Origin: an uncultured Flavobacteriales bacterium
GTDB taxonomy: Bacteria; Bacteroidota; Bacteroidia; Flavobacteriales_F; PHOS-HE28
Length of the DNA: 64,000 nucleotides
Assembly (NCBI GenBank): GCA_937872175.1
Contig: CALMPI010000037.1
Location: forward strand, 62,001 to 126,000
Direction of reading: 5' to 3'
Shown piece after piece: positions 15,660-22,552 of the stretch. A program made the position numbers and the translations under genes. Every line of letters starts with the position of its first letter. Position 1 is the stretch's first letter. The notes beneath the pieces were generated by a model, which worked only from the letters and a program-made list of their open reading frames with translations, was not told the origin of the DNA and ran no database searches.

Positions 15660-18600
15660 TCAAGGCACCTGCGCCACGCGCACGGCCGTGGGCACCGTGC
15701 CGCCCACCGTGGTCAGGATCAGGTCGCGGTCGTTGCCGCCACCCACGTACTTCACGATGCCGTCGAGGTTGACGTCCTCGATCCGGTAGCCGCTCACCGT
15801 GGCCGTCGGCACCGTGCTGCCCACCGCCACCAGCACCGGGTCGCGGTCGTTGCTCGAGCCCGCGTAGCTCACCGTGCCGTTGCGCGACACATCGCCGGCC
15901 CAGAGGGCCCGCACATTGCCGTTCACCCGCATGCCATTGGTGCCGTACAGGCCGACACTGGTGAGCGTGAAGTCCATCACCTGGCCGTTCGTGGCGATCG
16001 TGCTGTTGATCATGGCCGACAGGTGGTTCCGGTGGCGGATGACGAGCCGCTTGCCCACCGTGGTGCTGCCGAAGGTCACCTGCGTTCCCCCGTTCACGTC
16101 CACCACATTGCCGTCAGCCCGCAGCAGGGCGGCACGCCGCTCGGCCAGCGAATAGGAGCCGTCCGCGTTACGCAGTTCGAGCACCACCCAGTCCACCACG
16201 GCACTGCCGCCCGTGGCGTTCCACACGGCCGTGCTGGCGCTGGCACCGGCATTGGCCACCGAAAGACCGAGCGCCGTGTACGGCTCGGTCTGCGGCAGCA
16301 CTCCCTGCGTGCGCAATGTCGTGGCCATGGTGCCGGCCGTGTAGTTCATCGGACCGTCGAGAAAGACCTTGGCACCCACCGTGCCGGCGGTGCCGCCCGT
16401 GGTGCTGGTGCGGTACACCACCTTGGACGTGTAGGGTTGAAGGGTCACCGTGGAGGCCTGCACCGTGCCGGTGACGTCCTTCCAGGTGCCGCTGAGCGGA
16501 AAGGCCTGCGCCGTGGCCTGGTCGTTGACGAGCAGCTTGTGCTCCACGGTCGGGTCGATGGCGCCGACGCTCACGCGGTGCAGCTGCACGTTGTCCATGT
16601 AGTAGAGCGGCTCGGTGTAGTGGTTCACGAAGCGCACCAGCGCCTGGTCCGTCAGGTTGCTCTGGAAGTAGAATTCCACCTCGCGCCGCTCGGGGCTGAA
16701 GGGGAAGTCGCGCCCGTAGATCTGGTTGGCGCTCGTCATCTGCGACATGCCCTTCACGCCGGCGAACACCTCACCGTGGGCCGTGCTCTGGAGGCTGAAC
16801 CGCATGCGGTACCACTGGCCGTTCGTCACCGCGAACTGGTCCGGGTTCTGGATGCTGTACTCCCAATAGACGCTGTTGTTGGGGATGTAGGCCTTCAGGC
16901 AGCCGTTGTCGAGCCGGGTGAGATCGTGGGTGGCCGTGGCGTTGGTGGGCCAGCCTCCCCAGCCCGTCACGTTGTTCGTGAAGGTGCCGTTCACCACCAG
17001 GTTGCCCGACAGCTCGGCCGTGGTGCTCCACGCGTTCAGGCGGAGCGGACTGCGCAGCGAGGTCGCGTCCTCCGCACGTTCCGTCTGCCACCGTTCCAGC
17101 GTGTAGAACTTGCGGACGCCGCCGCTGGTGTTGAACTGCTCGATGCTCAGCTCATTGAAGGGGTTGTAGTAGTAGTTGTTGCTGAACGCCCCGTAGTCCA
17201 CCCAGCTGTTCGCGTTGTACACATGCAGCTGGCTCATGCACAACTGGTCCTTGGTGAGGCAGTACAGCGTGTTGCCGGAGTACACCGTGTTGAAGGCAGG
17301 CACATGGTAGGGGGCGGTCGCGCCGGGGCCGTTGTAGTTGCTGTAGTCCGAGATGGAGAGCTGCACCCCGTTGTTGTAAAGCACGTTGTCCTTGATCTGG
17401 TTCCCCGTGCTCACCATGGTGTGGTCCACATGGATGCCGCTGCTGGCGCAGTTGGCCACGGTGTTCTTCTCGATCAGGGTGTTCTTGATGCTGATGTTGC
17501 CGAAGTAGATGCCGTGGCAGATGGGGAAGAAGCTCGTGTGCTCCGGAGCGACGCTCTCGGTGTTGCCCACCATGTTCATCACCAGGTTGTTGCGCATGAT
17601 GAGACCATCCGCATTGTCGATCGCGATGCCGCCGCCGTCATTGAGGATCGCCAGGGGCTGGGTCACCACGTTGCGTTCGATCAGGGCGTTCTGCTCGATC
17701 ACCATGCCGATGTATCCGACGTTGGAGACGACGTTGTCCGAGAACACCATGCCGCTGCCCGTGGAGCGGATGCCGAAGTAGCCCCAGTTGCTTTCGCCCA
17801 ATCCGGGTTGAAGGGCCACATCGGTGATGGTGCTGTTGGAGAAGGTGCTGTTGTTGTCCAGGAGCATCACGGCCGTGCCGTACGTGCGCGTGATGGTGAG
17901 GTCGTGGAAGTTCTGCTGCGAACCGGTGCTGCGGATGGTCTGGTAGGTGTCGCTGAACGCGCAGTTGGCCACCTCCACGTTGTAGGTGCCGCTCATGCGC
18001 AGGGACGCATCCGTGTGGTGCCGGAACTGGATGTTCTGGATCCGCCAGTTGTTCCGCTGCCAACCCATGTAAATGCCGTTGTCCAGCACGGCGGCCTCCA
18101 CCAGGTTGCTGTTCGGGTTGGCATTGGAGGGGCACCACATGTACAGCTTGTTCGTGGCCTGATCGTAGAACCACTCACCCGCCGCATCCAGCAGGCTCAG
18201 TTTGTTCCGGAGGAAGTAGCCCCACTGCTGGGCGCCCATGGTGTTCCCCGTGCTCGTGTGCGTGAGGGTGGTGCCCGTGTGCGCGGTCACCCGCGCGGTG
18301 TCGTAGCTCCAATTGGTGGTGCGCAGCACCATGGTGGCACCCGTGAAGTACCCGCTCCCCTGCGTAAGGGCGGCATCCACCGTACTGGTGCTGGCCGCGT
18401 TATCGGTACGCAGCCAACCCGTGTTCGGATAACGCGCGAGCGTCTGCAGGGCTCCGTTGAAGTACACGTACTTCACGTCCTGGCTTACCGTGGCCTGCCA
18501 GATGTTGCCGCTGTGTACGGTCCACGCGGTCACCGCCACGCTGCCCGTGATCACCGGATCGGCCCCGGTCCCGTAAGCCCCGACCACCATCGGGTTGCCG

Positions 18601-18848
18601 GACACCCCGCTGTCCGATATGGTGAGCTTGCCGCGGTACACGCCGCCGCGCTGGAAGAGGACCTGATCACCCGGGTTCAGGCCGGTGCCGAGCTGGTTCA
18701 CCCGGTCGATCGTGCGCCACGCGGCCGTGGTGGACGTTCCCGCGTTGGCGTCGTTGCCGGAGGGCGACACGTAGTAGGTGACGGCCACGGCGTCCGCGGA
18801 GAAGGCGATGGCGATCGCCACGGCGATGGAGGTCAGGGTGCTGCGCAT
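15660..18848 (-). CDS. Large secreted right-handed beta-helix protein with dockerin-like C-terminal repeats
   Basis: 1,062 residues with a signal peptide ending ADAVA. The N-terminal part (YYVSPSGNDANAGTSTTAAW) is the typical opening of secreted beta-helix proteins and polysaccharide lyases. Parallel beta-helix coils run from about 250 to 500 (RNNLVMNMVGN, IEKNTVANCASSGIHVDHT). A carbohydrate-binding-like domain follows near 600-740. The C-terminal 180 residues hold a VDWVVLELR / IRHRNHLSAM module and two loops, GDVSRNGTVSYAG..NDRD and EDVNLDGIVKYVG..NDRD, that look like calcium-binding dockerin repeats and end in VPTAVRVAQVP. The same module occurs in the hydrolase at 61205-62854. A glycan-related surface role is inferred. 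Confidence 0.75.
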   Translation of the reverse strand: MRSTLTSIAVAIAIAFSADAVAVTYYVSPSGNDANAGTSTTAAWRTIDRVNQLGTGLNPGDQVLFQRGGVYRGKLTISDSGVSGNPMVVGAYGTGADPVITGSVAVTAWTVHSGNIWQATVSQDVKYVYFNGALQTLARYPNTGWLRTDNAASTSTVDAALTQGSGYFTGATMVLRTTNWSYDTARVTAHTGTTLTHTSTGNTMGAQQWGYFLRNKLSLLDAAGEWFYDQATNKLYMWCPSNANPNSNLVEAAVLDNGIYMGWQRNNWRIQNIQFRHHTDASLRMSGTYNVEVANCAFSDTYQTIRSTGSQQNFHDLTITRTYGTAVMLLDNNSTFSNSTITDVALQPGLGESNWGYFGIRSTGSGMVFSDNVVSNVGYIGMVIEQNALIERNVVTQPLAILNDGGGIAIDNADGLIMRNNLVMNMVGNTESVAPEHTSFFPICHGIYFGNISIKNTLIEKNTVANCASSGIHVDHTMVSTGNQIKDNVLYNNGVQLSISDYSNYNGPGATAPYHVPAFNTVYSGNTLYCLTKDQLCMSQLHVYNANSWVDYGAFSNNYYYNPFNELSIEQFNTSGGVRKFYTLERWQTERAEDATSLRSPLRLNAWSTTAELSGNLVVNGTFTNNVTGWGGWPTNATATHDLTRLDNGCLKAYIPNNSVYWEYSIQNPDQFAVTNGQWYRMRFSLQSTAHGEVFAGVKGMSQMTSANQIYGRDFPFSPERREVEFYFQSNLTDQALVRFVNHYTEPLYYMDNVQLHRVSVGAIDPTVEHKLLVNDQATAQAFPLSGTWKDVTGTVQASTVTLQPYTSKVVYRTSTTGGTAGTVGAKVFLDGPMNYTAGTMATTLRTQGVLPQTEPYTALGLSVANAGASASTAVWNATGGSAVVDWVVLELRNADGSYSLAERRAALLRADGNVVDVNGGTQVTFGSTTVGKRLVIRHRNHLSAMINSTIATNGQVMDFTLTSVGLYGTNGMRVNGNVRALWAGDVSRNGTVSYAGSSNDRDPVLVAVGSTVPTATVSGYRIEDVNLDGIVKYVGGGNDRDLILTTVGGTVPTAVRVAQVP

Positions 18849-19044
18849 GGTTCCCGGCTGGGTTTTGGTGGCGCGAAATTGCCCACCACCAGGCTTGCCT
18901 ACGCCCCTGAAAGTCCCTCAGGATCTAACAATTCGACCAGTCACCCCTGGCAACCGACCGACCCGGGGTGGGCCCTGTTGAGCGGACCGGTGTTAAGCGC
19001 ATGTGAAGCGCCCGACCGGGCGGCAGGACGTCCGGATCGATCCA
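18849..19044. other. Intergenic DNA between the beta-helix gene and tRNA-Arg
   Basis: About 200 bp with no open frame of interest. It should contain the beta-helix gene promoter, but I see no clear -7 box close to 18848. Confidence 0.4.
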
Positions 19045-19062
19045 CCGGGCCTGCCGGCCCGG
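19045..19062 (-). terminator. Hairpin downstream of tRNA-Arg
   Basis: CCGGGCC-TGCC-GGCCCGG forms a 7-bp GC stem 8 nt past the tRNA 3' end. No T-tract follows, so it may be a processing or rho-assisted signal rather than a classical terminator. Confidence 0.45.
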
Positions 19063-19069
19063 GTTGCTG

Positions 19070-19143
19070 CGATCCCGGTTGGATTCGAACCAACGACCAC
19101 CAGCTTAGAAGGCAGGTGCTCTATCCAACTGAGCTACGGGACC
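19070..19143 (-). tRNA. tRNA-Arg (TCT)
   Basis: The minus strand folds as a cloverleaf: acceptor GGTCCCG/CGGGATC (one G-T pair), D-arm GCTC..GAGC, anticodon loop CTTCTAA and T-arm GTTGG-TTCGAAT-CCAAC. Position 29:41 of the anticodon stem is a T-T mismatch (CCTGC/GCTGG). CCA is not encoded. A GACCTTTGC box lies just upstream. Confidence 0.92.
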
Positions 19144-19190
19144 GGAGGCTGCAAAGGTCGCATTCCTCTTGAGGTCGGTCAGCAGGGCGC

Positions 19191-19246
19191 ACCAACGAAA
19201 AGATCCCGCCTCACGGCGGGATCGTCCCTTGTCGGGGTGGTGGATT
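19191..19246 (-). repeat. Extra copy of the tRNA-Pro 3' end plus its terminator
   Basis: About 51 nt nearly identical to 19362-19413: the hairpin GATCCCGCC-TCAC-GGCGGGATC, the linker GTCCCTTG and the tRNA-Pro acceptor segment TCGGGGTGGTG. Similarity stops where the T-arm of the real tRNA continues, so this is a partial duplicate and not a gene. Confidence 0.75.
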
Positions 19247-19281
19247 GCCACCTGCGGCGGCTTTCACGGGAGGAGGGCGTT

Positions 19282-19401
19282 ACAAGGGACGATCCCGGCG
19301 GCGCTGCGCTCCGCGGATCTTTCGTCGGTCCCGGTCCGGCGAGCGAGCTCGCATCCCGGTCCCAACGAAAGATCCCGCCTCACGGCGGGATCGTCCCTTG
19401 T
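19282..19401. repeat. 120-bp palindromic element abutting tRNA-Pro
   Basis: It is bounded by perfect 16-bp terminal inverted repeats, ACAAGGGACGATCCCG and CGGGATCGTCCCTTGT. Further symmetry lies inside: GATCTTTCGT / ACGAAAGATC, then TCCCGG repeats around a GCGAGC-GA-GCTCGC core. The right end reaches the discriminator base of tRNA-Pro and includes its terminator. It carries no coding capacity. The layout is like a small non-autonomous element or a long bidirectional terminator. Confidence 0.7.
19371..19392 (-). terminator. tRNA-Pro terminator
   Basis: 9-bp stem GATCCCGCC/GGCGGGATC with loop GTGA on the minus strand, followed by TTTCGTT. It starts 8 nt after the tRNA 3' end. Confidence 0.7.
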
Positions 19402-19475
19402 CGGGGTGGTGTGATTCGAACACACGACCCCCTGGTCCCAAACCAGGTGCGCTAACCGGGCTGCGCTACACCCCG
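19401..19475 (-). tRNA. tRNA-Pro (TGG)
   Basis: Cloverleaf with acceptor CGGGGTG/CACCCCG, anticodon stem CCTGG/CCAGG around TTTGGGA, and T-arm GTGTG-TTCGAAT-CACAC. CCA is not encoded. A perfect TACCTTTGG promoter box ends 7 nt before the 5' end. Confidence 0.95.
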
Positions 19476-19482
19476 AGGGGCG

Positions 19483-19491
19483 CCAAAGGTA
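19483..19491 (-). promoter_or_regulatory. -7 box of tRNA-Pro (TACCTTTGG)
   Basis: A perfect TAnnTTTG match on the minus strand, ending 7 nt before the mature 5' end. It anchors the box-to-start distance for this genome. Confidence 0.65.
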
Positions 19492-19640
19492 GCCGCCCAT
19501 GCCGTCCCAAGCGGTGGATCACGGAATAAAGCCACACGCCCCCGGCCGATCGGGCCGTCATGATGACGCCTCGCTGTCCGCCTTGGGGCGAGGCGGGTGT
19601 TCATCCGTGACGCTCGGCCCAGCAGGCCCGCTTCCCCGTG

Positions 19641-19690
19641 GAGCGAACACGCCCCGCCTTCGCAGGGCGGCCTGGCGGAGAAGGGGGTTC
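19641..19690 (-). repeat. Degenerate copy of the tRNA-Ser 3' end plus terminator
   Basis: About 85% identical over 50 nt to 19788-19838: hairpin GCCCCGC-CTTC-GCAGGGC, linker, then CGGAGAAGGGGGTTCG, which mimics the tRNA-Ser acceptor and T-arm. The rest of the tRNA is missing. Confidence 0.65.
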
Positions 19691-19736
19691 GCCCGAGGCG
19701 GGCCATTCCATGGGTGAGGCTTCAAGCCGCGCCCGC

Positions 19737-19798
19737 GCGTTCTCGTCCCGGTCCGCTCCGGTGAGCGGGCTCACCTTGCTTCCCGGAACGAGAACGCC
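19737..19798. repeat. Palindromic segment between the two tRNA-Ser 3' copies
   Basis: Outer arms GCGTTCTCGTCCCGG / CCGGAACGAGAACGC (one mismatch) surround GGTCCG and an inner hairpin GGTGAGC-GG-GCTCACC. The order of blocks parallels the centre of the element at 19282-19401. Confidence 0.6.
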
Positions 19799-19813
19799 CC
19801 GCTTTCGCGGGGC
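19796..19813 (-). terminator. tRNA-Ser terminator
   Basis: GCCCCGC-GAAA-GCGGGGC on the minus strand (GNRA tetraloop), followed by GTTCTCGTTCC. It begins 7 nt after the tRNA. Confidence 0.65.
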
Positions 19814-19817
19814 GGCT

Positions 19818-19910
<93 letters not shown>

Positions 19911-19948
19911 TGGTGGCCCGGAACGATCACCCGGCCGGGACCGGGGCG

Positions 19949-19957
19949 GCAAAGATA
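19949..19957 (-). promoter_or_regulatory. -7 box of tRNA-Ser (TATCTTTGC)
   Basis: Lies 38 nt before the tRNA 5' end, so the precursor should carry a leader of roughly 30 nt. It is back-to-back with the thiolase promoter. Confidence 0.55.
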
Positions 19958-19988
19958 GAAGCCCGACCCGTTCCACCACGCCCCCGGT

Positions 19989-19996
19989 TACCTTTG
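19989..19996 (+). promoter_or_regulatory. -7 box of the thiolase gene (TACCTTTG)
   Basis: TACCTTTG followed by CCGCCCC, 22 nt before the ATG at 20019. Confidence 0.55.
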
Positions 19997-20018
19997 CCGC
20001 CCCAAACGCATCCCATCC

Positions 20019-21197
20019 ATGGCCCGTGAAGTCGTCATCGTTTCCGCAGTGCGCACCCCCATCGGCAGCTTCGGCGGCTCCCTGGCCGACGTGCCCGCCA
20101 CACAGCTTGGCGCCACGGCCGTGAAGGCCGCGGTGGAGAAGGCCGGCATCAAACCCGAGGACGTGAACGAGGTGATCATGGGCAGCGTGCTCCAGGCCAA
20201 CCTGGGCCAGGCCCCCGCCCGCCAGGCCGCACGCTTCGCCGGACTGCCCAACGAGGTGGCCTGCACCACCGTGAACAAGGTGTGCGCCAGCGGCATGAAG
20301 GCGATCATGATGGCCGCCCAGGACATCGCGCTGGGTGATGCCGATATCGTGGTGGCCGGCGGGATGGAGAGCATGAGCCAGACCCCCTACTATGTGGAGA
20401 AGGGCCGCTACGGCCACCGCTATGGCCATGGGCAGCTGATCGATGGCATCGTGAAGGACGGCCTCACGGACGTGTACCACCAGACCGCCATGGGCGTGAG
20501 CGCCGAGCTCTGCGCCAAGGAGCACAACATCAGCCGCGAGGAGCAGGACGCCTTCGCCATCGAAAGCTACACGCGCAGCGCCGCCGCCTGGGCCGCGGGC
20601 AAGTTCAAGGACGAGGTGGTGCCTGTGACCGTGAAGACCCGCAAGGGCGACGTGGTGGTGAGCGAGGACGAGGAGTACAAGAACGTGAGCTTCGACAAGA
20701 TCCCCGGCCTGAAGCCCGTGTTCCAGAAGGACGGTACGGTGACGGCGGCCAACGCCAGCACCATCAACGACGGTGCGGCCGCCCTGGTGCTCATGAGCGC
20801 CGACAAGGCCAAGGCCCTCGGCCTGAAGCCCCTGGCCCGCATCCTCAGCTACGCCGATGCCGAGCAGGCCCCCGAGTGGTTCACCACCACCCCCGCCAAG
20901 GCCCTGCCCCGCGCCGTGGAGAAGGCCGGCCTGAAGATGGGCGACCTGCAGTTCGTGGAGCTCAACGAGGCCTTCAGCGTGGTGGGCATCGCCAATACCA
21001 AGTTGATGGGCCTCGACCCTGCCAAGGTGAACGTGAACGGCGGCGCGGTGAGCCTGGGCCACCCCCTGGGCTGCAGCGGCGCCCGCATCATTGTGACGCT
21101 GATCAACGTGCTGCGCCAGAACGGAGCGAAGGTCGGCGGTGCCGGCATCTGCAACGGCGGCGGCGGTGCGAGCGCGATGGTGATCGAGGCGATCTAA
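20019..21197 (+). CDS. Thiolase (acetyl-CoA C-acetyltransferase)
   Basis: 392 residues, full thiolase length. The acyl-binding Cys sits in [12 protein letters not shown] (about residue 89). [18 protein letters not shown] (about 337-354) supplies the catalytic His and the second Cys. The enzyme condenses two acetyl-CoA to acetoacetyl-CoA or cleaves 3-ketoacyl-CoA. The length and the [13 protein letters not shown] context fit the biosynthetic/AtoB type. It has its own -7 box and stands alone. Confidence 0.93.
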   Translation: MAREVVIVSAVRTPIGSFGGSLADVPATQLGATAVKAAVEKAGIKPEDVNEVIMGSVLQANLGQAPARQAARFAGLPNEVACTTVNKVCASGMKAIMMAAQDIALGDADIVVAGGMESMSQTPYYVEKGRYGHRYGHGQLIDGIVKDGLTDVYHQTAMGVSAELCAKEHNISREEQDAFAIESYTRSAAAWAAGKFKDEVVPVTVKTRKGDVVVSEDEEYKNVSFDKIPGLKPVFQKDGTVTAANASTINDGAAALVLMSADKAKALGLKPLARILSYADAEQAPEWFTTTPAKALPRAVEKAGLKMGDLQFVELNEAFSVVGIANTKLMGLDPAKVNVNGGAVSLGHPLGCSGARIIVTLINVLRQNGAKVGGAGICNGGGGASAMVIEAI

Positions 21198-21214
21198 GCC
21201 ATCCACCGGCCCAC

Positions 21215-21289
21215 GTTGCGTGTTGGGGCGTTACGTGTTGCGCGTTGACGACGCCCCAACATGGAACGTGCAACCTCCCAACACGCAAC
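21215..21289. repeat. Mutually exclusive inverted repeats between thiolase and NlpC genes
   Basis: GTTGCGTGTTGGG (21215-21227) is the exact reverse complement of 21277-21289. The overlapping TGTTGGGGCGT (21221-21231) is the exact reverse complement of 21251-21261. The two pairings cannot form together. The segment ends 4 nt before the ATG at 21294. Confidence 0.6.
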
Positions 21290-21293
21290 ACCC

Positions 21294-22055
21294 ATGGTCT
21301 CCGTCATCTGCCCCCTCTCGATCGTTCCGGTGCGCAGGGACCCGAGCGACCGTGCCGAGATGGTGACCCAGTGGCTCTTCGGTGAAACGGCCGAGGTGCT
21401 GGAGCGCACGGAGAAGTGGAGCCGCCTCTGCTTCGACCATGATGGGTACGAGGGCTGGGTGGACAACAAGCAGCTCCTCTCCTGCGACACGCCCAACACC
21501 GAGCCCGACCTGCGGGTGCTGGACAGCACCTCCATCGTGGACCTCGGTGAGCGACAGGTGATGCTGCCCTACGGCGCCGTGCTCCCCTTCTACCAGAACG
21601 GCAGCATCCTCTTTCAGGACCGACGCGTGCCGGTGAACGCGGTGACCAACACCCTCGATGGCAGCGGTGACCGTGGTGAACTGGTGGAGACCTACATGCA
21701 CCCCTTCCTGGGCGCACCCTACCTCTGGGGCGGCCGCACGCCCTGGGGCGTGGATTGCAGCGGCTTCACGCAGGCCATCTTCATGTTCATGGGCATCTAC
21801 CTGCAGCGCGATGCCCACCAACAGGCCGAGGAGGGCGATCCCGTGGAGTTCGTGGCACTGGCCGAGCCCGGCGACCTCGCGTTCTTCGACAACGACGAGG
21901 GCCGCATCATCCACGTGGGCATCGTGCTCAGCGACCGCCGCATCGTGCACGCCAGCGGCCGCGTGCGCATCGACACCCTCGACCAGGAAGGCATCTTCAA
22001 CGCCGAGGAGAAGCGCTACACGCACAAGCTGCGGCTGGTGAAGCGTGTGGCGTGA
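21294..22055 (+). CDS. NlpC/P60 endopeptidase with SH3 domain
   Basis: 253 residues without an obvious signal peptide. An N-terminal bacterial SH3 domain (about 1-75: VPVRRDPSDRAEMVTQWLFGE ... GYEGWVDNKQL) precedes an NlpC/P60 cysteine peptidase domain with WGVDCSGFTQAIF (nucleophile Cys), HVGIVLSDRRIVHASG (catalytic His) and a downstream polar residue. Such enzymes cut the gamma-D-Glu-diamino acid bond of peptidoglycan stem peptides. The in-frame ATG at 21261 lies inside the inverted repeats and was not used. Confidence 0.88.
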   Translation: MVSVICPLSIVPVRRDPSDRAEMVTQWLFGETAEVLERTEKWSRLCFDHDGYEGWVDNKQLLSCDTPNTEPDLRVLDSTSIVDLGERQVMLPYGAVLPFYQNGSILFQDRRVPVNAVTNTLDGSGDRGELVETYMHPFLGAPYLWGGRTPWGVDCSGFTQAIFMFMGIYLQRDAHQQAEEGDPVEFVALAEPGDLAFFDNDEGRIIHVGIVLSDRRIVHASGRVRIDTLDQEGIFNAEEKRYTHKLRLVKRVA

Positions 22056-22096
22056 CCCATCCGACCAGCAAGCACCCACTTCTGAACACCGTTCCC

Positions 22097-22543
22097 ATGA
22101 ACCGCATCCTCCTCCCCCTCCTTCTTGTCCTCATCACCACGCTCGACCTTTCCGCACAGCAGTTCAAGGTCATCACCATCGTGGAGAGCATCATCCCGAT
22201 GGGCATCGGCCGGTCGCGCATGATCGAAAGCACCACGGACATGGACGCCGACGCCGCGACCACCGAGCGCACGGATGGCAAGAAGAGCGACCAGGGCGAG
22301 GTCGACCGCGGCGACCTGAAGATCGACCGCTTCAAGGAGACCAAGCTCCTGAACTTCTTCAGCGCCGGGGGCATCAACTTCCAGAACATCGCCAGCAACG
22401 ATGCGCTGATCACCGACCGCATCAACAAGCTCGCCGCGGAAGGCTGGGTGCTGATGCACGTGGCCAGCGGCGTGGAGAGCGATGCCGGCGACAAGGACGG
22501 CCAGGGCATCTTCATCACCCGGCTGTTCTTCCGGAAGAGCTGA
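22097..22543 (+). CDS. Small secreted protein of unknown function
   Basis: 148 residues with a signal peptide (ILLPLLLVLITTLDLSA, cut before QQF). The mature protein is polar with a central Asp/Thr/Lys-rich stretch. Its C-terminal segment (ITDRINKLAAEGWVLMHVASGVES ... IFITRLFFRKS) recalls the DUF4177-like fold in which a helix ending in AxxGW precedes a strand. I do not recognise a function. It lies 41 nt after the NlpC gene and may share its transcript. Confidence 0.6.
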   Translation: MNRILLPLLLVLITTLDLSAQQFKVITIVESIIPMGIGRSRMIESTTDMDADAATTERTDGKKSDQGEVDRGDLKIDRFKETKLLNFFSAGGINFQNIASNDALITDRINKLAAEGWVLMHVASGVESDAGDKDGQGIFITRLFFRKS

Positions 22544-22552
22544 TCGCGGGCC

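Noticed and set aside
15612-19172. A very long plus-strand frame opposite the beta-helix gene
   Set aside because: It is antisense to a protein with a signal peptide and recognisable repeats; its translation is Arg/Val/His-rich without motifs, a common effect of high GC.
19247-19281. A fourth tRNA or tRNA remnant after the duplicate tRNA-Pro end
   Set aside because: No cloverleaf can be drawn beyond the acceptor segment.
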